From Cyprinodon diabolis (taxonomy: Eukaryota; Chordata; Actinopteri; Cyprinodontiformes; Cyprinodontidae), in contig CM060070.1 of NCBI GenBank assembly GCA_030533445.1, positions 22,673,501 to 22,737,500 of the forward strand: a DNA stretch of 64,000 nucleotides, given 5' to 3'. This document shows positions 1 through 15,000 of the stretch, piece by piece; the stretch's first letter is position 1, and each line of letters opens with the position of its first letter. Made by a program: the position numbers and the translations under genes. The notes under the pieces were generated by a model. The model searched no databases. It was given only the letters and a program-made list of their open reading frames with translations, and was not told the origin of the DNA.

Positions 1-8
1 AGTTGCAG

Positions 9-56
9 GAATACAGACCCAGTGAGAAGGATTCTGCTGGACGAAGCTTCAATAAG
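9..56 (+). CDS. adgrl2: adgrl2 exon: stalk before GAIN domain
   Basis: Encodes [16 protein letters not shown] and ends AAG/gtaacc in phase 0. The bases agttgcag at 1-8 read as a 3' splice acceptor, so the exon probably starts at 9. The same frame is open to the left edge, so a longer exon starting outside the window is not excluded. It joins to AMVDTVDN in the next exon, as expected between the hormone-receptor region and the GAIN domain. Confidence 0.7.
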
Positions 57-3000
57 GTAACCGCATCAATAAAAGCTCAGTACTATACACATCAGACGTC
101 AATTTTTTATTTATTCCCTCTAGAAAATATGAAAAGCATGTTAATCTGCATGGTAAAACCTTATAAAGGCAAGTCGATATTTGAGCAACACGGTGAAGAG
201 TGTAAACTGACTCACAAAAATGTAAGCAGCTACAGCGCTAAAGCAGATTTTCTTTTAGCGTGTTTTACCTCAGTGGCCAAAGTTTGGTGGCATAAATCCT
301 TTGAAATATGCTAACTTGATGGGTAAGGAAATACGGCATGTAATGAATATTAGCTGCCACACTTTTATTCTTTACAAGCAGGTCAGTGGCACAAGGCAAT
401 AGGGAGTGGCTGCAGCACTCATTTATTAAAAAGTTTCTACGCCCATTTATCAGACATGTCTTTTTTTCTACCCATCTCTTCTCCAAACAAGTGATGTAGT
501 GCAAATTACCTGTCTCATCTGTTCTTCTTTTTTTTTTTTTTGATAAAAACAAAGCTTCAAAAACGAGAAAGGACATGCAGGGCATACATGAAGGTACTGA
601 AGCAATGCTTCTGCCCACGTTGCTTGCTGCTGTTCCCTCTTTCCCCAAACTCTCTTTATTTGTCCAAGCCCAAGTCCAGCAGCATGCACCTACTGCACTG
701 TAATGCACCACCCAACCCCCTCCTTGCACTTCCTGCTTTTCTGAATCACTGCTAGACGCACAGCCACAGTTGTACGCAAAGTGCACTCTAAGACAAGGAG
801 AAGACATCTCCCATTATGGGCAGCTTCCTATTAATTGTATCTATATTGTGAATGTGTCGCTGTGTTGCCCTCACCGCTCTGCATTGATGATTATGATGGT
901 TTTTTTGGTCCTTCATTTCTCAACCCATTCTGTGTGTTTATTTTGTTTGCTGAGGCTGCATGTCTAGCTCCATAACACTACAACTCAAATAAAGTACCTT
1001 ATTCTTCCATCCCTTTCATTATTCTTTTAATGAAGGGGTTCACTGCCCTTTTTCATCATTTTCTGAGAGCTTTTGTAAAAACCTTTTCTTGTTCAGATGT
1101 GATTCATGATATTTTTTTTAAAAGGTGCCAACACCTAACCCTTTCACTGCATGCAGAGTAGAAATGGAAGCTTTTGTTTTCCAAGGACACCGATTTATCT
1201 GCAGCTTTGTCTGTTGATTAGTGGGTTACAAGTCAAATCTTGTTTTCATCCTTTTTATTGTATTTTATTGTATTATTCCTTTTTTTTTCTCCCCATCAGA
1301 TTAACATAATACCTAGAAGCACCAAAGTATGTTGTCGTCACATCCCAGATGCTTTAGGGACGACATGTCCCCAACGACCCCCAAATCTTTCCTTTGGAAG
1401 AGCATTAAAATAGATCAAACTAATTAGCCTGTAAACAAGTATATACACTAGAATTAAGCCAAAAAAAGGAATTCTAATCATAATAAATTATAAAAAACAG
1501 AAATTTAAAATCATATTTCATATCCCAACACATGGAATTAAATTCAGAGATGTCGACTGTTTAAAAAAGCCTCAATAATGCGAATTCCAAGATTTATCGG
1601 ATAAATGACACCATGAGAAGATCTGGGGTGCTGAATGTTGAGGCAGCAGTATCTAACATCTGCCATACCTGACACAACATCACATTAACCACCCCACACC
1701 CCTTTCACCAGACGTCAATAACTTTGATTATGCGATTAGATCTATCGACTTGATTATTTCCTGTTTTTACCCGCCACTGTTTGGATACCGCATTCCACAT
1801 TTGTTCTCCATCTCTTCCTAGTTGTTGAATGATTTTTCACCTGGACACAGACTCATAACGGCGTATCACTCAAATTTCCTTTCATTTTTTTAGTTCCTTT
1901 TGGAGAGTTTCTTAGTGACTTGTTGTACTTACGAAAACTGATCTTTGCAATCAGAGACGTCTAATTGAGAGCCTCCCCTGTTACTCTCATCAGACAGTCT
2001 CTCAATATCCCTGTGATCAGACAGGCCTGATCCGTTCAGTATCCTGCGATCCAAAGTGTCTGCCTTGATGAAACGTCCTTGAAAAAGAAACTGAATCCCT
2101 ACCATCAGTCATGTGCCTGTGCGTCTCCTTTAGCAGTTTGTCCTTAATGGCAAGAACACTTTCTTTAAAGAAGTCTGTTGTTTTCTCTTTGATGTTACCT
2201 GTTGTAATTTATACAATTAAAGTAAATCGCTGCCATGGAAAAGTATTCATATTTATTGTTCTCTTTCTGAAAAAGTTAACATTTCGTGACAACCAGACAT
2301 TTCGAAATTATTTGATAGACTAACACATAGTGCTCATAGTTATGAAGTGAAAAATGTGTTATTTTTAGATTTTTTTTTAAGTAGATTTAATTTTTTTATC
2401 ATTTATTTTTGCAAAGTAACACAATAGATGAATAGTGATGGAGAACAATTCATAAAACTGTGAATTGGATTCGGAAACATTTCATTTGATATAGAAATTC
2501 TGAGAACTAATTTATTAATCATTTAATTATTAACTGGAGTTCAGAGACAATAAAAATACAATAAAAAAACTTTTTCTTCTGTCAATATGCTCTATCCTGA
2601 ACTCCTTATGTGGAAAAGTTTTAGTTTCACCTGGTTTAATCTTGTAAAAAAAATGTTTAAGGAACCTTTGGCGATCCGATTATTAATTGATTAATCAAAA
2701 AAAAAAAAAAATCAACAGATTAATGAATTTGGAAAATAATATTAGTTTTAGCCCACTTTAAAGTTTATCAACACTTTATCACTGACCTGTCTCGTGTGCT
2801 CCTTGGTTTTAAAAATTAACTTGTTCATTAATGAAGCTGTTTTGTATTGGATTATTGCATAACCTCCCAATAACTTGGCTAGGTTTGCAACATTTCAAAT
2901 GATGAAAAGGTTTAGGCAGGATGAATATGTTTCAATCTAATTCCTTCAAATATGATTTCTAGTCACTTTCATTCATTCATTTCATTGTTTGCATGTTGAA

Positions 3001-6000
3001 ACTTTCCCTGTGTTTACACTATAATTGTATTCTTTTTATATATTCATATACCTTCATTTGTTTAATCTGTTTTCACCTGGTTTGACGCAGGCCATGGTGG
3101 ACACAGTGGACAACCTTTTGCGACCGGAGGCCTTAAAGTCATGGCACGACATGAACAGCACAGAGCAAACTCATGCCGCCACCATGTTATTGGACACTCT
3201 GGAAGAGGGCGCGTTCGTCCTAGCAGACAACCTCATGGAGCCTGCAATCGTCAAGGTTCCCGCAGATAATATAAGTAAGTAAAACAGAAGAGCATTTATG
3301 ATCAGTGCAATCCAAGTTAATTTGATTATGTTCTGTTCATTACAAGAGTCGCTCCTGACAAAGGGAAACAAAGCAGCCTCGTAAAAAAGGACTGTGTTTT
3401 CATAATAAGCCTTGAAGCCCCAGGGGACCAGAAAAAAAGTGCATATTAAGTTTAACGAGTCGCTTACTGACAAAGTGATGAATATCAGACAATTAAACAG
3501 ACTGGATTCTCTGATTGCGCACACTTACTTTATAAATGTATGCGTCTAGACCTTGTAACTCTATACATTAATGTGAACATTAGCTTGCTGCGGAGTCAGA
3601 AAAATTAAATTGTTTATCCACAGCCTCCTCTTCCTTCCCTCATTTTCTTCAGTTGTTGCACTATCAAGGGGAAGGTCTGTTTTTCTCTGAGCTGTTTTAT
3701 TCATACTCTCTGGAGTCTTGCAGGGACAAAACGGTTCCATTATGATTGACGTTTTTATTGCATAGCTCACTCGCGTCAAGATTTAGTGTTCACATCACAA
3801 ATTCATGTGTCCTTTGCTCTGCATACTGTAATGTTTTGTGTAGAAATCTCTGAAAAAAAGAGCCCTTGTATTAATCTTCTCTGCTCCTTTTTTTCTCTTC
3901 CTTTTGAATCTGAGCGAAAGCGTCTTGAAGACCAATATTCCTTTTCCTGCTATTTCCTCATTTTTCTTTTGTAACTGATCCCTCTGCTCTCTTTGCATCC
4001 GGCAGTCCTTGATGTGTATGTGCTCAGCACAGACGGCCAAGTCCAGGACTTTAAATTTCCACAGTCAAGCAAGAGTGGGATTTCAATCCAACTGTCCGCC
4101 AACACCGTCAAGCTCAATAGTCGAAACGGTAAGTTTTAAAAAGAGAATCAGCTATGATTTGTAGGAAATGAAACCCATTGAGTTAATGTGCGCTTTTAAA
4201 TTTTTCCATGCATACATTAATAAACATTGTGTTCCTGATCAGAAATGGAGTTCTATGATTTCAACCACAATTATACTAAATGGCTAAATTCTTCATAGCA
4301 GTTGAAGTTTTGGCATATTTTTCATTTTGCGATATTCAGTGTTTTTTGGTTTGTTAGGGTTTTTCTTGAATATCTGGTGATTAATCACCACAAAGTAGTT
4401 CATAATTCCAAAGTTCAGCTGGAAGGGTTCTTGAAGGAAAAAAAGAAAACTCTGAAGCCTGCATTTTTTTTTCTGTTTTCTTTACTCTAATACCTTTAAG
4501 TTAAATTGTGGGAAATTAAATCTCAGTATCAAACAGCATAATTAAACACAATGTAAGTCTGAAAGATGATGAGAGCCGCAAACCTATAAAGACATGGCAT
4601 CATCTTACCTGGCAAGCCAGACAGGGAGAGAGTTCAGAAATGTAGTACAAAAGGCGATTGTCTATCTGGAGCTGCTCTGGTGGATTACATTTTTACAAAG
4701 TCCAAAAAAATATGGCACAAAACAGGAACTTTTAGCCTACTGTCCACATGTGTGAATAGAAACTTACAGTGCAATAGTAGTTTTTATTTACACGGATGGA
4801 CACTAAACAGGCTTTTTGTTTTTTTGGCCCACTTGCAGAAAACGTTAAGCGTAGAAATCTGTGCTGCAGCCAAAGCCCTGCAAAGTCCCTAAATACAATT
4901 TAAAATCTGCAGCAAGACTCGTAATTGATTTTCACAGACACTATGTACACATGGCAGCTGGTAGAGCAAAATCCCCTAAGATTTTAAATAAAATAAAAAA
5001 AGGTCTCATAAATTTCTTTTCAATTTACAAATATGTAGTATTTAAACTAAAATTAAAAATTTTATAATTTTCTTTTCAATTTAAAAATATACACTATTTG
5101 TGTTGGACCTTTTACAAGAAGTCTGACTAATTCATTTTCAATTCAGTTTGTAATGTAACTTAAACAAATGTAAAAAAAAAGACAAAAATATAAAGTGAAT
5201 GTAAATACTTTATAGGGAGTTTAATTTTTTTATTTGCAAATGTTGTATTTGCTTATTGCATCACTACTGTTTTCTGTATAAAATCATTCTTCTAATTATT
5301 TGTCATTGTTTTGTTGTTTTTCCATCTGCAGGTGTTGCCAAGCTAGTTTTTGTCCTGTACAAAAATCTAAGCCAGTTCCTCAGCACAGAAAACGCCACTA
5401 TGAAGATGGCCAATGAGGCCTATGGTCGCAATGTGACAGTGGCTGTCAATTCTGACATCATCGCCGCCTCGATCAACAAAGAGTCAAGCCGTGTTTTTAT
5501 TAATGACCCTGTCATTTTCACCTTGCAGCACATTGACGTAAGTCTCTTTGCAAAAACGAATGTGGGGTCAAATTAAAAAACACCAGAAGGGGACAGCCAG
5601 CAGACAGAGAACTGCTATTTGAATTGTAAATGTCTGACTAGGTCAGTCTACAGTTTATTTAAGTCACTGAACATCAAATTAAAGGAGTCTTTAGAACCTA
5701 AGTGAATTCTTAATGAAAACTAATTCTTTAATCAACATTGGGATATAAATGATACCCATTTCTTTTATAGAGGGGGAAATTAACTCCTAGATTAGCCCTA
5801 CAATCTAGGATGAAATTACTGGAGCCCCAATTATCTTTTGTCTTTTAAAGTTGTCACTGGAGTTCCCAGAGGGCCGTGTGTAACTCCATTCTTTATCAGA
5901 GAAATTGTGCAATTCTAAAGACATGCCATCAAACAATTATGCCTCACTGTTATTAAGGCCTCATATACTCAACCATGCTTGGGTAGATTTAGTAAAGCAT

Positions 6001-9000
6001 GTGCCAAATGAGACACAACATATGAATTGCTTCATAAGAGCTGTGAAGGGGAAAAAAAACTCCTCATCCATATCAGTGCAGAAAAATGCTTTGTATGAGC
6101 AGGGGGTAAATGGACTCCGTGTTCTACATGTGCTTCAATTTGAGGAAGTCAATTATTTGGACACTTAACCATATCTCTTGTTATCTGCAGATGGAGCACT
6201 ACTTCAACTCCAATTGCTCCTTCTGGAATTACTCTGAGAGGAGTATGATGGGGTACTGGTCCACCCAAGGCTGCAAACTTGTGGACTCAAACAAAACGCA
6301 TACAACCTGCGCCTGCAGCCATCTCACCAACTTTGCAATTCTTATGGCACATCGGGAAACTTCAGTAGGTTTTTTTTTTTTTTTTCCATTTTTGTTTCCT
6401 TTTTTTTTTGTCCTACTTTGTGGTTTCCAAGTATTTGGCGTGGTGTACCACTAAGATTGTTTAGATTTGTTAGACATTTTCAGATTAAGGTTGACATAAA
6501 ACTACCATGTTAAAGTCTTACCTCTATTTAACTATTTATGGCTAAAGGGTTTCTGCTTCAGCTCCTGGTAGGCAAACATTTCTTATTGATTTTTGACTGA
6601 CCTTCCAATTTTTTTGCTTATGTAGAGGCTGATAACATTTCAAGTTTTCTGAGGTTAAAGAACAAGTCCCCTTGAATATTACCACATATAACATTAACCT
6701 CTTAAACATTAGATTCTTGACCTCGAGAGATAGTTCTTCACTTGCCCTAACTTTAGATAAAAAAAATAAGTTCACAATGTTATCCAGGGTTAAGGAATAT
6801 GGCACTCCTCACTTCTAAATGCACATTTCCTCTCTGCGAAACCTAAAGAAACTGTACTTTTTCTGTTTTTTTATTTGTTTGTTTGTTTGTTTGTTTTTTT
6901 GCTGACTGTACAATGGAGACCAGGATAAAATGTTAAAATAGTTCATGTTAAAAAATTCAGTATTTTGCAGTGTGCAAACATTATTAATTATAGTTTATCA
7001 TTGTTCTTTCAATCCTCTAGATTAGTATTTATATGCTAATTTTAAAATACTGATGGTAGGGATTTTGTTGTATATAAGACATTCATTTTAAAGCTATGTT
7101 TGCTTATTATCGTAAATGCTTCAGCATATGTTAATTTACTAGTTTATGGAAACCCCCAATTTCGACTTCTTTTAGCAACAGTAGATTGATTTAATTTATT
7201 GAGTTTAGTAGAGAGTTTTCTACAATTTTGTTTTAAGATGTTTTTTTAGAGTTTAGCAGTGATTTTGGTTTGTAGATCATTTTAGACTATGAAAAATGAT
7301 AGTATATTTGCTTCTTGAAAAAGTTAAAATTACATTTTATTTATTTTTCATCTATTATGTTCCTTTAAAAAGCCAAACACACAAAAAAAGTTTAATAAAA
7401 TGGAGGAAACATATAATGGTGCTAGAGAAAATATTTTTTCAAGAAGATTTTATATTAAGGATTTTCCCACTCAGTGATATCTTGGGATCTCATTAAAAGT
7501 TTGTTTTGTAGAGAGATGAGAGCTTTTATCTGTGTTGTCTAATCGTCTCACTGGCGCTTACATGTAATTAATGTTGAGTCACTCTTTCTCTCTTATATCC
7601 TACGTAAAGTTTTTGCTTTTTCCACTTAATTTATCGCAGGATCTTTCAGGACTTTTTGCAAAGTCATTTTATTACGAATAACAGCAGATTTTGCTTCCAC
7701 TTGTACAAGAAAATACTAAAGAAAGACTAAAAGAACCAAAAAACTTGTAGTATAATATTAAATTATGTGATTTTTTTTTTATTTTCAGGGCAGTGTTCAA
7801 GATCACCATGAACTTCTTCTTACTGTCATCACTCGGGTCGGCATTGTGGTGTCCCTTGTCTGCCTCACCATCTGCATCTTCACCTTCTGCTTTTTCCGGG
7901 GCCTGCAGAGCGATCGCAACACCATCCACAAGAATCTGTGCATTAATCTCTTCATTGCAGAGTTAATATTCCTAATTGGTATCGATATGACAGAACCCAG
8001 GGTAAGTGGGAATGACCCTATTGATTTGCTTTTGACTTATTATTCCTCATTTAATCTCCTCTCATTCCTCACATTAAACTGCATTCATCTCAACAGCATT
8101 TTTGGATGATACTATATCAGACCTTACCCACTTGTCCCTGAAATGAGTGGGACAGCATCATTAAAGCAGATAACTAAGGAGACATGTCTTACATCTGACA
8201 GGTCTTTTCCCCCACTTTGACTTAAAGCTACTGCGGTTGCCAAACCTTAGCCTACATATATTCTTTTTTTCCTTTAATCTCTATAGATACAAAAACATTT
8301 TCAGCATAAAGTGGGGAATCAAAGGCTCTCAGTGCTTGGCAATATTTGAAAATCTTCTTACTCTAACCTTACAATATGCGTGACATTTTAATTTCTGCTG
8401 TGCTGATGGAAAAGTGGAGCTGTGCATGTGGTGAATGAATATTCATTAGGGTTTTTCATCAGTCTCACTGATTTACGTTTCGCTAAGTGAGAGAAGTAGA
8501 AATGGTAAATGTCATGTTTTCCATGGGTGCTAAAATATAGGGCTTTTTGATATGCAGTTTTGAATACTAAAACTACATTATTGCTTTTGACTGTTGGACA
8601 AGTAATTCTTTTAAAAGTGTTACATACTGCTATGAAAAATTATAGGTCCCCTCACAAATCTCTTCAGTTTAGCTTTTTTTATCTTGCCTTTCTTTCAGAT
8701 CATCCTCAAACTATTTCATACAAAGCAGTTTTATATGATAACTTGGTTTAAGTAGAAAGCTATCCAAAGCAGCCTATCTCTGTGTGAAAAAACAAAACAA
8801 AACAATGTCATTAGGTGGTATTAACCTTACATTTCTGGTTATTTTCAATCGTTACCTTAAGGTCTTATTACTGCAAGACCAATAAATGAAGAAATCCCTT
8901 AAGTGGAACCTGTCTGAGAGCTTGAAATAAGCTAATAGTTCCCTAGCTGCAACACAGCATTTCCCAAATTTGTAAAGAAATTCAAGTTCAGAGAAGAATA

Positions 9001-12000
9001 AAAAGAAAAACTAAATCTACATCAGGTGGGAAAGAGTTGCAAAGTAATTTCTAAGGCTTTAGGTCTCCAGGTAAACACATAAGGTAAACCTGGAATCATG
9101 GTAATCCTCCCAGGAGTGGTTACCAAATGACTCTGAAAATGCATCAAGATGCCATCCAGGAGGGAAAAATTCAAAATTTTAATGAGAGAGTTGTTACTGC
9201 TGACCAAAAAAAAAAAAAAAACATAAAAAGCGGTTTTAATTTTGGTTTTACAATAAAAGGAAAAAAAACACAGCTTTTCAACTGTATTTTCCAGATAAAA
9301 AAAATCCATTTAAAAGGTATGTTTTTGCAGTATGTCTGGAGTAAAATAAAAGTATATTTCAACTCAGACATGATGGTGTTAGTAAAATGCGTTGGGCTGC
9401 ATTGCTTAAGGGTTCCTCATATCCTAAATGTTACTTTAATTGATGGAAACATAAATTCTACTCTCAACCTTTTAAAATTTCCTAAAGGGGAATACACTAT
9501 CATCAATTTGTGGTCTCAAACTAACTTGAGTTAAAGACCAGCACAATAATCTAAAGCACACCAGTAAGTTAACTTCTAAATCACTCAGATTAACTTAAAT
9601 CTTACTAACATTATGTTGAATCAATATAACTAAATTTAACTTAATTTCGCCTTAAGGATTGAGTCAAAACTCCTCCACAGAGATCTAAAAGACTTATGGC
9701 TAGTTAACCCAGTGATTGACGGCATTTATCGGTGCCATGGGGGAAAGACCGGTTTATAGGATTATTAATATTCAATCAAAAAGTCCTTTTTTTTACATAG
9801 GGCCACGTTACTTTCATTGCCTTTTCTTCCATGCAAAGTAAAGGCATATTTCTTTAGCTACTGCTTTTGTATATAGTTTGATAATATTGTTTTGAGGATC
9901 TAAAATATTCAAATGTGAAACGAACACAAAAGCAGAAGACATCCTGAAATGGGAAAACACCCGTGCATTGCCTGTTCTTGATAATCTGAACCTGTAATTA
10001 AACCCTTAGATTGGATGTGCCATCATCGCTGGAATCCTCCATTTCTTCTTCCTCGCTTCCTTCTCCTGGATGTGTCTAGAGGGAGTGCAGCTATACCTCA
10101 TGCTCGTTGAAGTCTTTGAGAGTGAATACTCTCGAAAAAAGTACTACTATGTGTCGGGGTATCTCTTCCCTGCAATCGTGGTCGGCGTTTCGGCAGCCAT
10201 TGACTACGGTAGCTACGGGACCCACAAAGCGTAAGTGCAGCTGTCTGAAACACATTCTGTGAAAAACCATTGCTGCCATGCTAGATGTTCTGCTGTGCAG
10301 ACTCTACCTGCTGTGTCTGTTTTCGGCAGATTTTGAAAAAAAAAAAAAATGAACTCATCATCTCTTGCCAGCACCTTGTGCATCGTCTCTGGAGTCTGCA
10401 CCGAAACATCCAAGCTTCTTTTTGCCAGGGATGGGCAGCTGTTCAATTTTTCATGTCATTTGAAAGTGGCTGACAGACCTAACACTGTGGTTTCACCAGA
10501 GGCTGCAGCTACATTAATGCCTCTCTGTTCAAAGACCCTCCTGTGACCTCTTGTTTGTAAATGCTCTCTTAAAGAGAAGAGCACTGTGCAGAAGAAGCCT
10601 TTTACGTAAATTAATGACCATATCACAGCTAAGTCTCAGCTGCTGATAAACACTACTTGGGGTCTTTTCTTTGTTTTGCATAAATGTAATCATGTTAAAA
10701 GCATAAAACACACCTTTAAGTGACTAGAAAACAATAGTGTACATGACAAATAATAATAACTGCTAATGTATTTTATGCAAAGGAATTTTATATGTGCTGG
10801 ATTTTGAAATGTATGCTTTTTTGTCATAGGTGCTGGCTAAGTGTGGACAATCATTTCATATGGAGTTTTATAGGACCGGTCACCTTTATCATCATGGTAA
10901 GCTGTTTTCTTTTTCTTTGAAAAAGATACACAGTTAGAGAGCTGAGATGAAAGAGATGCAAGGAGGAGATAACGGAAGTGGTTCTGTCAAGCTGTGATGA
11001 CAAGTCAGCAGGATTTGTTTTTCTTCATCTTGTTCCTGAGAGATGACAGGTTAATGCTGCACCAACAATATGTTTTTCTAAGCATCCAAAACCCCCCAAG
11101 GCTTCTTTTTGCCTTACACAAATCAGGACTTCATGGGGTACTTTAACCATATTTTACCATATGTGTTTTAGAGCTGAATTTTTTGAGGGCTTTTTAGTTT
11201 TCAGAGGATGTTCTTTTTCTGGTTGGAAAATATATGTGGTCCTCCTAATTTTCAGTAATTCTAGTTATATATATGTTTACGTCAGGTCGTCCTACGTGCT
11301 CGTCCCCATTTTTACTTACAGGTGTTGAGTCTAACATAGTGGAAAAATTGCAATTCTTTTTTATGAAAGTAAGCTTGTATGAGTGATGCAAACAGCAATT
11401 TTTAAACAGAGCTACTCAAGGAGAAATGGGCTTGTGCATATACGTGTTTAGCAGACGTTCCCTCTCAGTGGCGGGTACAGGGTTGTGCATGTGGTTTTTT
11501 TTTTTTAAGTGGAGAGGGCAGGTCTTTTGCAAAAATCCTCCTCTATACCTTTAACAATTGTAAGAATGTACACTTTTGATATTTTAATACATTCATCATA
11601 TTCAATATCAAACGTCTTTCTGATAACTGAAAAGTGTGGCATGCCTAAATGTAGCCGTCTTTATTCTAATAACTGTAGAACGCAATCCAACATAAATTTT
11701 TACCACAAGATGATAGTCCACTAATAGCATTTTTCAGTAAATTACCCTAAGATGGAAATGTGGTCACCACCTAAAACCTCTGGCAGAGTAAGGACAGCGT
11801 TATGTAGAGGAGCAATCCCTACAACTCTGTTAACTTTGAAAAAGCTTCAGAGATCTTTAGTGTACATAGTAGAATCTGTTCACACAATAAATAGTGGTCA
11901 TACACTGAAAAGGTGTGGTCTTTATAAAAGAGAAGCAAAAAAAAAAAGTGATTGTTGGAAGGAAGCTGTTAAAAAGATATCAGGTTCTGGTTCAACTAAA

Positions 12001-15000
12001 TCATAAAGTATACACAGACATCTGGAAGAATATCCCCTGGTAAGAGGAGACCAAATTACACATTCTGGCCTACATGCAAAACACAGGAATGTACAGTTAC
12101 ACACACTAACTAGGTGCTGCAATAAGGTGGTGGAATCATTATGCTGTTGGGATGTTTTTCTTCAGTTGGGACTTGGAAGCAGGTCAGAGTAAAAAAAGAA
12201 CGGACTGAACCATTTAAAGAAAAAAAAAAGAAAAAACATTAAGAGGCAACAAAAGATTTAGATAAACTTCCATTAGGACAATTACCTTAAACATACAATT
12301 ACAGTAATGCTTAAATAATTGAGTTTAAAAGTATATTTTTATACGAAATATAGCCCAGTAAAAGCCAATACCTAAAACCGATTTAGTTATTTTGTAAAAA
12401 TTAATGTTTCAAAATTTGGAAATCTTCTATTCGGTTTTTTCCCTCTGTATAAATAGAGGCAAAAGTTCTGAGGTGTTTGGCAGTTTCATTGAAGGAAGAA
12501 AAAAGCAAAGGACGGTCAAGGGTGAAGGACATACAGCATTTCTTATTGACATATGTCCCATAAAAGGCATGTAATTATTTACTGGTCATGACATTATTAT
12601 CTCCTGCTCTATCAGAGCGACTCAGAAAAATGAGACCTCAGGGAGTCTGACTTCCATGCACAAGAAAAAAAAAAGGAAATGATGCCATGTAGGATCTCTC
12701 ACATACACGTATATGCTTGCAGCCTGAATGCTCTAAGCATTGCTTTGCCCTTGCGCGAACCGAGGGACAAGGGATTTCTGCAAGCTCGACTCGTGTTCAT
12801 GCAGGCTTGGTATTTGTTCAGTGCTATCTTCATCATATACTGTATCCCAATGGTTGGTACAGCAGCTACAGATGCCGTGACCTGTGCCGAACATAGAGCT
12901 GACACTGAAAATATACCAGAGAGATGGGGGCAGCTGTGTCAAATTTCAGTGAGTGCCTGTGCACCATCCACTCACTGTTAGTAGCCTTAAATTCAGAGCT
13001 ACAGTAGAGCCCTTTGTGCATGTTGTCACAATGAATAAAACACAAATATTCTAACTGGTCTGCATTTTACCTTTTCTTAAAAAGGAATATCGCTTGTCAA
13101 AATGGGAAGAGGCAGCTGACTTACGACCAAATAAAAGTCCGTTTTGGACTAAAATGTCTTTTAGCTTATGTTGAAATGCCTTTCTTTATTATCAAATACT
13201 TCTTTTCTCACTCTGTGCACCTGCGTTAAACATATGAGCTTATAATTGAAGGAGCTGTGCATTAAAGCAAACACAAATCTTCCTGTCTCAGCAAATACTA
13301 TGTCAGCCACACAGGAATATGTTTCGTCTCTCTAAATTGGGCCCTCATTGTTTTCAAATCGGCTGTTCCTCTCATAATGATTTGCATGAAAAATATGTCT
13401 GCAGTGGAAATGATGATCAGGATCCCAGTGGTGATGGCCGTAGAGATGGAATCATGACCCTGTGAGAAGCTAATGTATTGCTGCAAAGCCTGCTTGTGAC
13501 AGGGGATGAGGTTGTGTTGCTTTGGTTCAGGCTTAGCGTACTGCTCTATGCAACAATTGTCCCAGAAAGACAAAGCACTGTGGAAAGGGGCATCTCAGGG
13601 GAGCATGCGGGAGCAAGGTTTGTCTGCATCATCCATGACCCTGGTTTCTCTACAAATTGGCTTTGTCCTTGTCAATGAGAGAGAGGCAAGAGGAAAGGAG
13701 AAATAGTGCAGATTCTGCGAATGAGAAGCCAAGTATGCACTAAATACCATGTATGATCAAATAATGAGATATTTTCTAAAGCTGTTTTTATTGTAAAGCT
13801 TTGACAAGATATAAAATTATTTAGAATATTTGTCTAGCTTTCATGTTGTGAGCAGCCAGCATTTTTTTTTTTCTTTAGGAAAAGGTATTTCAGAAGAAGG
13901 AAAAAAAAAAAACGGTTTTGCAGATATATTAAAACCAAAAACAAAATTAGTTGATATTTCAAACTGCCTTTAGAATGTTGTGTTTGTGATTAGCACAGTG
14001 AGCATGCTGGAAAATTTAAAAAGAAGCACAGTCTGTGTGTATCATCAAAAAACGTCGACCCTTTCATTAACCCCAAGCTCAGCATCTTTAAAAACAAACA
14101 GTTGAAAGTTAAAAATGATAAAACAGAGCAATGTCGCCTTCTTGTTATCTGTTACAATACTTGCTCTCTTTCACAACTGGGATGCATGGTCATGTAAGGC
14201 ATGGAGAATACAATAGCAGTTGTTGTTGACCACCTGCTCAGATCTGTTAACTTAAAATAATATAAGCTGCCTGTAACTTCACACAGTAACAACCTCAACA
14301 CTGAAGTGTGTTGATGATAGTTTGACCTGGTAGGACTGACTGGTTCTGTATGGTACTTTCACCAATCAAGAAAAGTTGGATTTATGATTCTCAGACCAGT
14401 TTGTTTTTGGTGACAGCTGATCAGCTTAAAATCTGGCAATTCCAGTTACCAGTTTGGATCGTTTGTTTCTTTCTTTTATCCAAAAAAGCTCTGAAAGTGT
14501 CTAAAAACAAAAGCTTGGAGCGACATTTAGAACAGTGTTCTTAAGCAGAGGTCACCACTCTCTTGGCACAGACGGTATTAGCTCCATGAAAGGGGGTACA
14601 TGGAAGTAATGAGTGCTGGGGGGAACCATTTGCATGCTTGAGATAACTTCATCGCAAGGCCTTTTGGATCATGACACGTCGTGAGCAGTTCTTGTCATCT
14701 GGACAGCTCCATCTGCACCTTTAATATTTTATCCCTCGCAGTTCATTTGGAGTTCAGGGTGTACACACACAGTCCACTTCAGGAAAAAAATAAAAGCTCT
14801 CTCTCCACTCTTGGTGAGGCGAGGTGCTTCTGCATGGCTTGCAGTGATGATTCAGAGAGGGAGTGAAGGATGGAGGCAAGGCGGCTTCACTCTAGCAAGA
14901 GGGATCCCCCCGGGAAGGGCTGCGAATGCATGTCGGTGGGGGTGGGAACATGTGCCATGCTGCTGGGTTACTTTAAAGTACTGTGTCCCTCTCCTCTGTC

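Noticed and set aside
265..807. 180-codon minus-strand open frame in the first intron
   Set aside because: Low-complexity composition, no domain-like pattern, no splice or promoter context.
13298..13573. 91-codon minus-strand open frame in the 5.5-kb intron
   Set aside because: No recognised family and no start context. The segment may be conserved noncoding DNA but nothing supports a protein.
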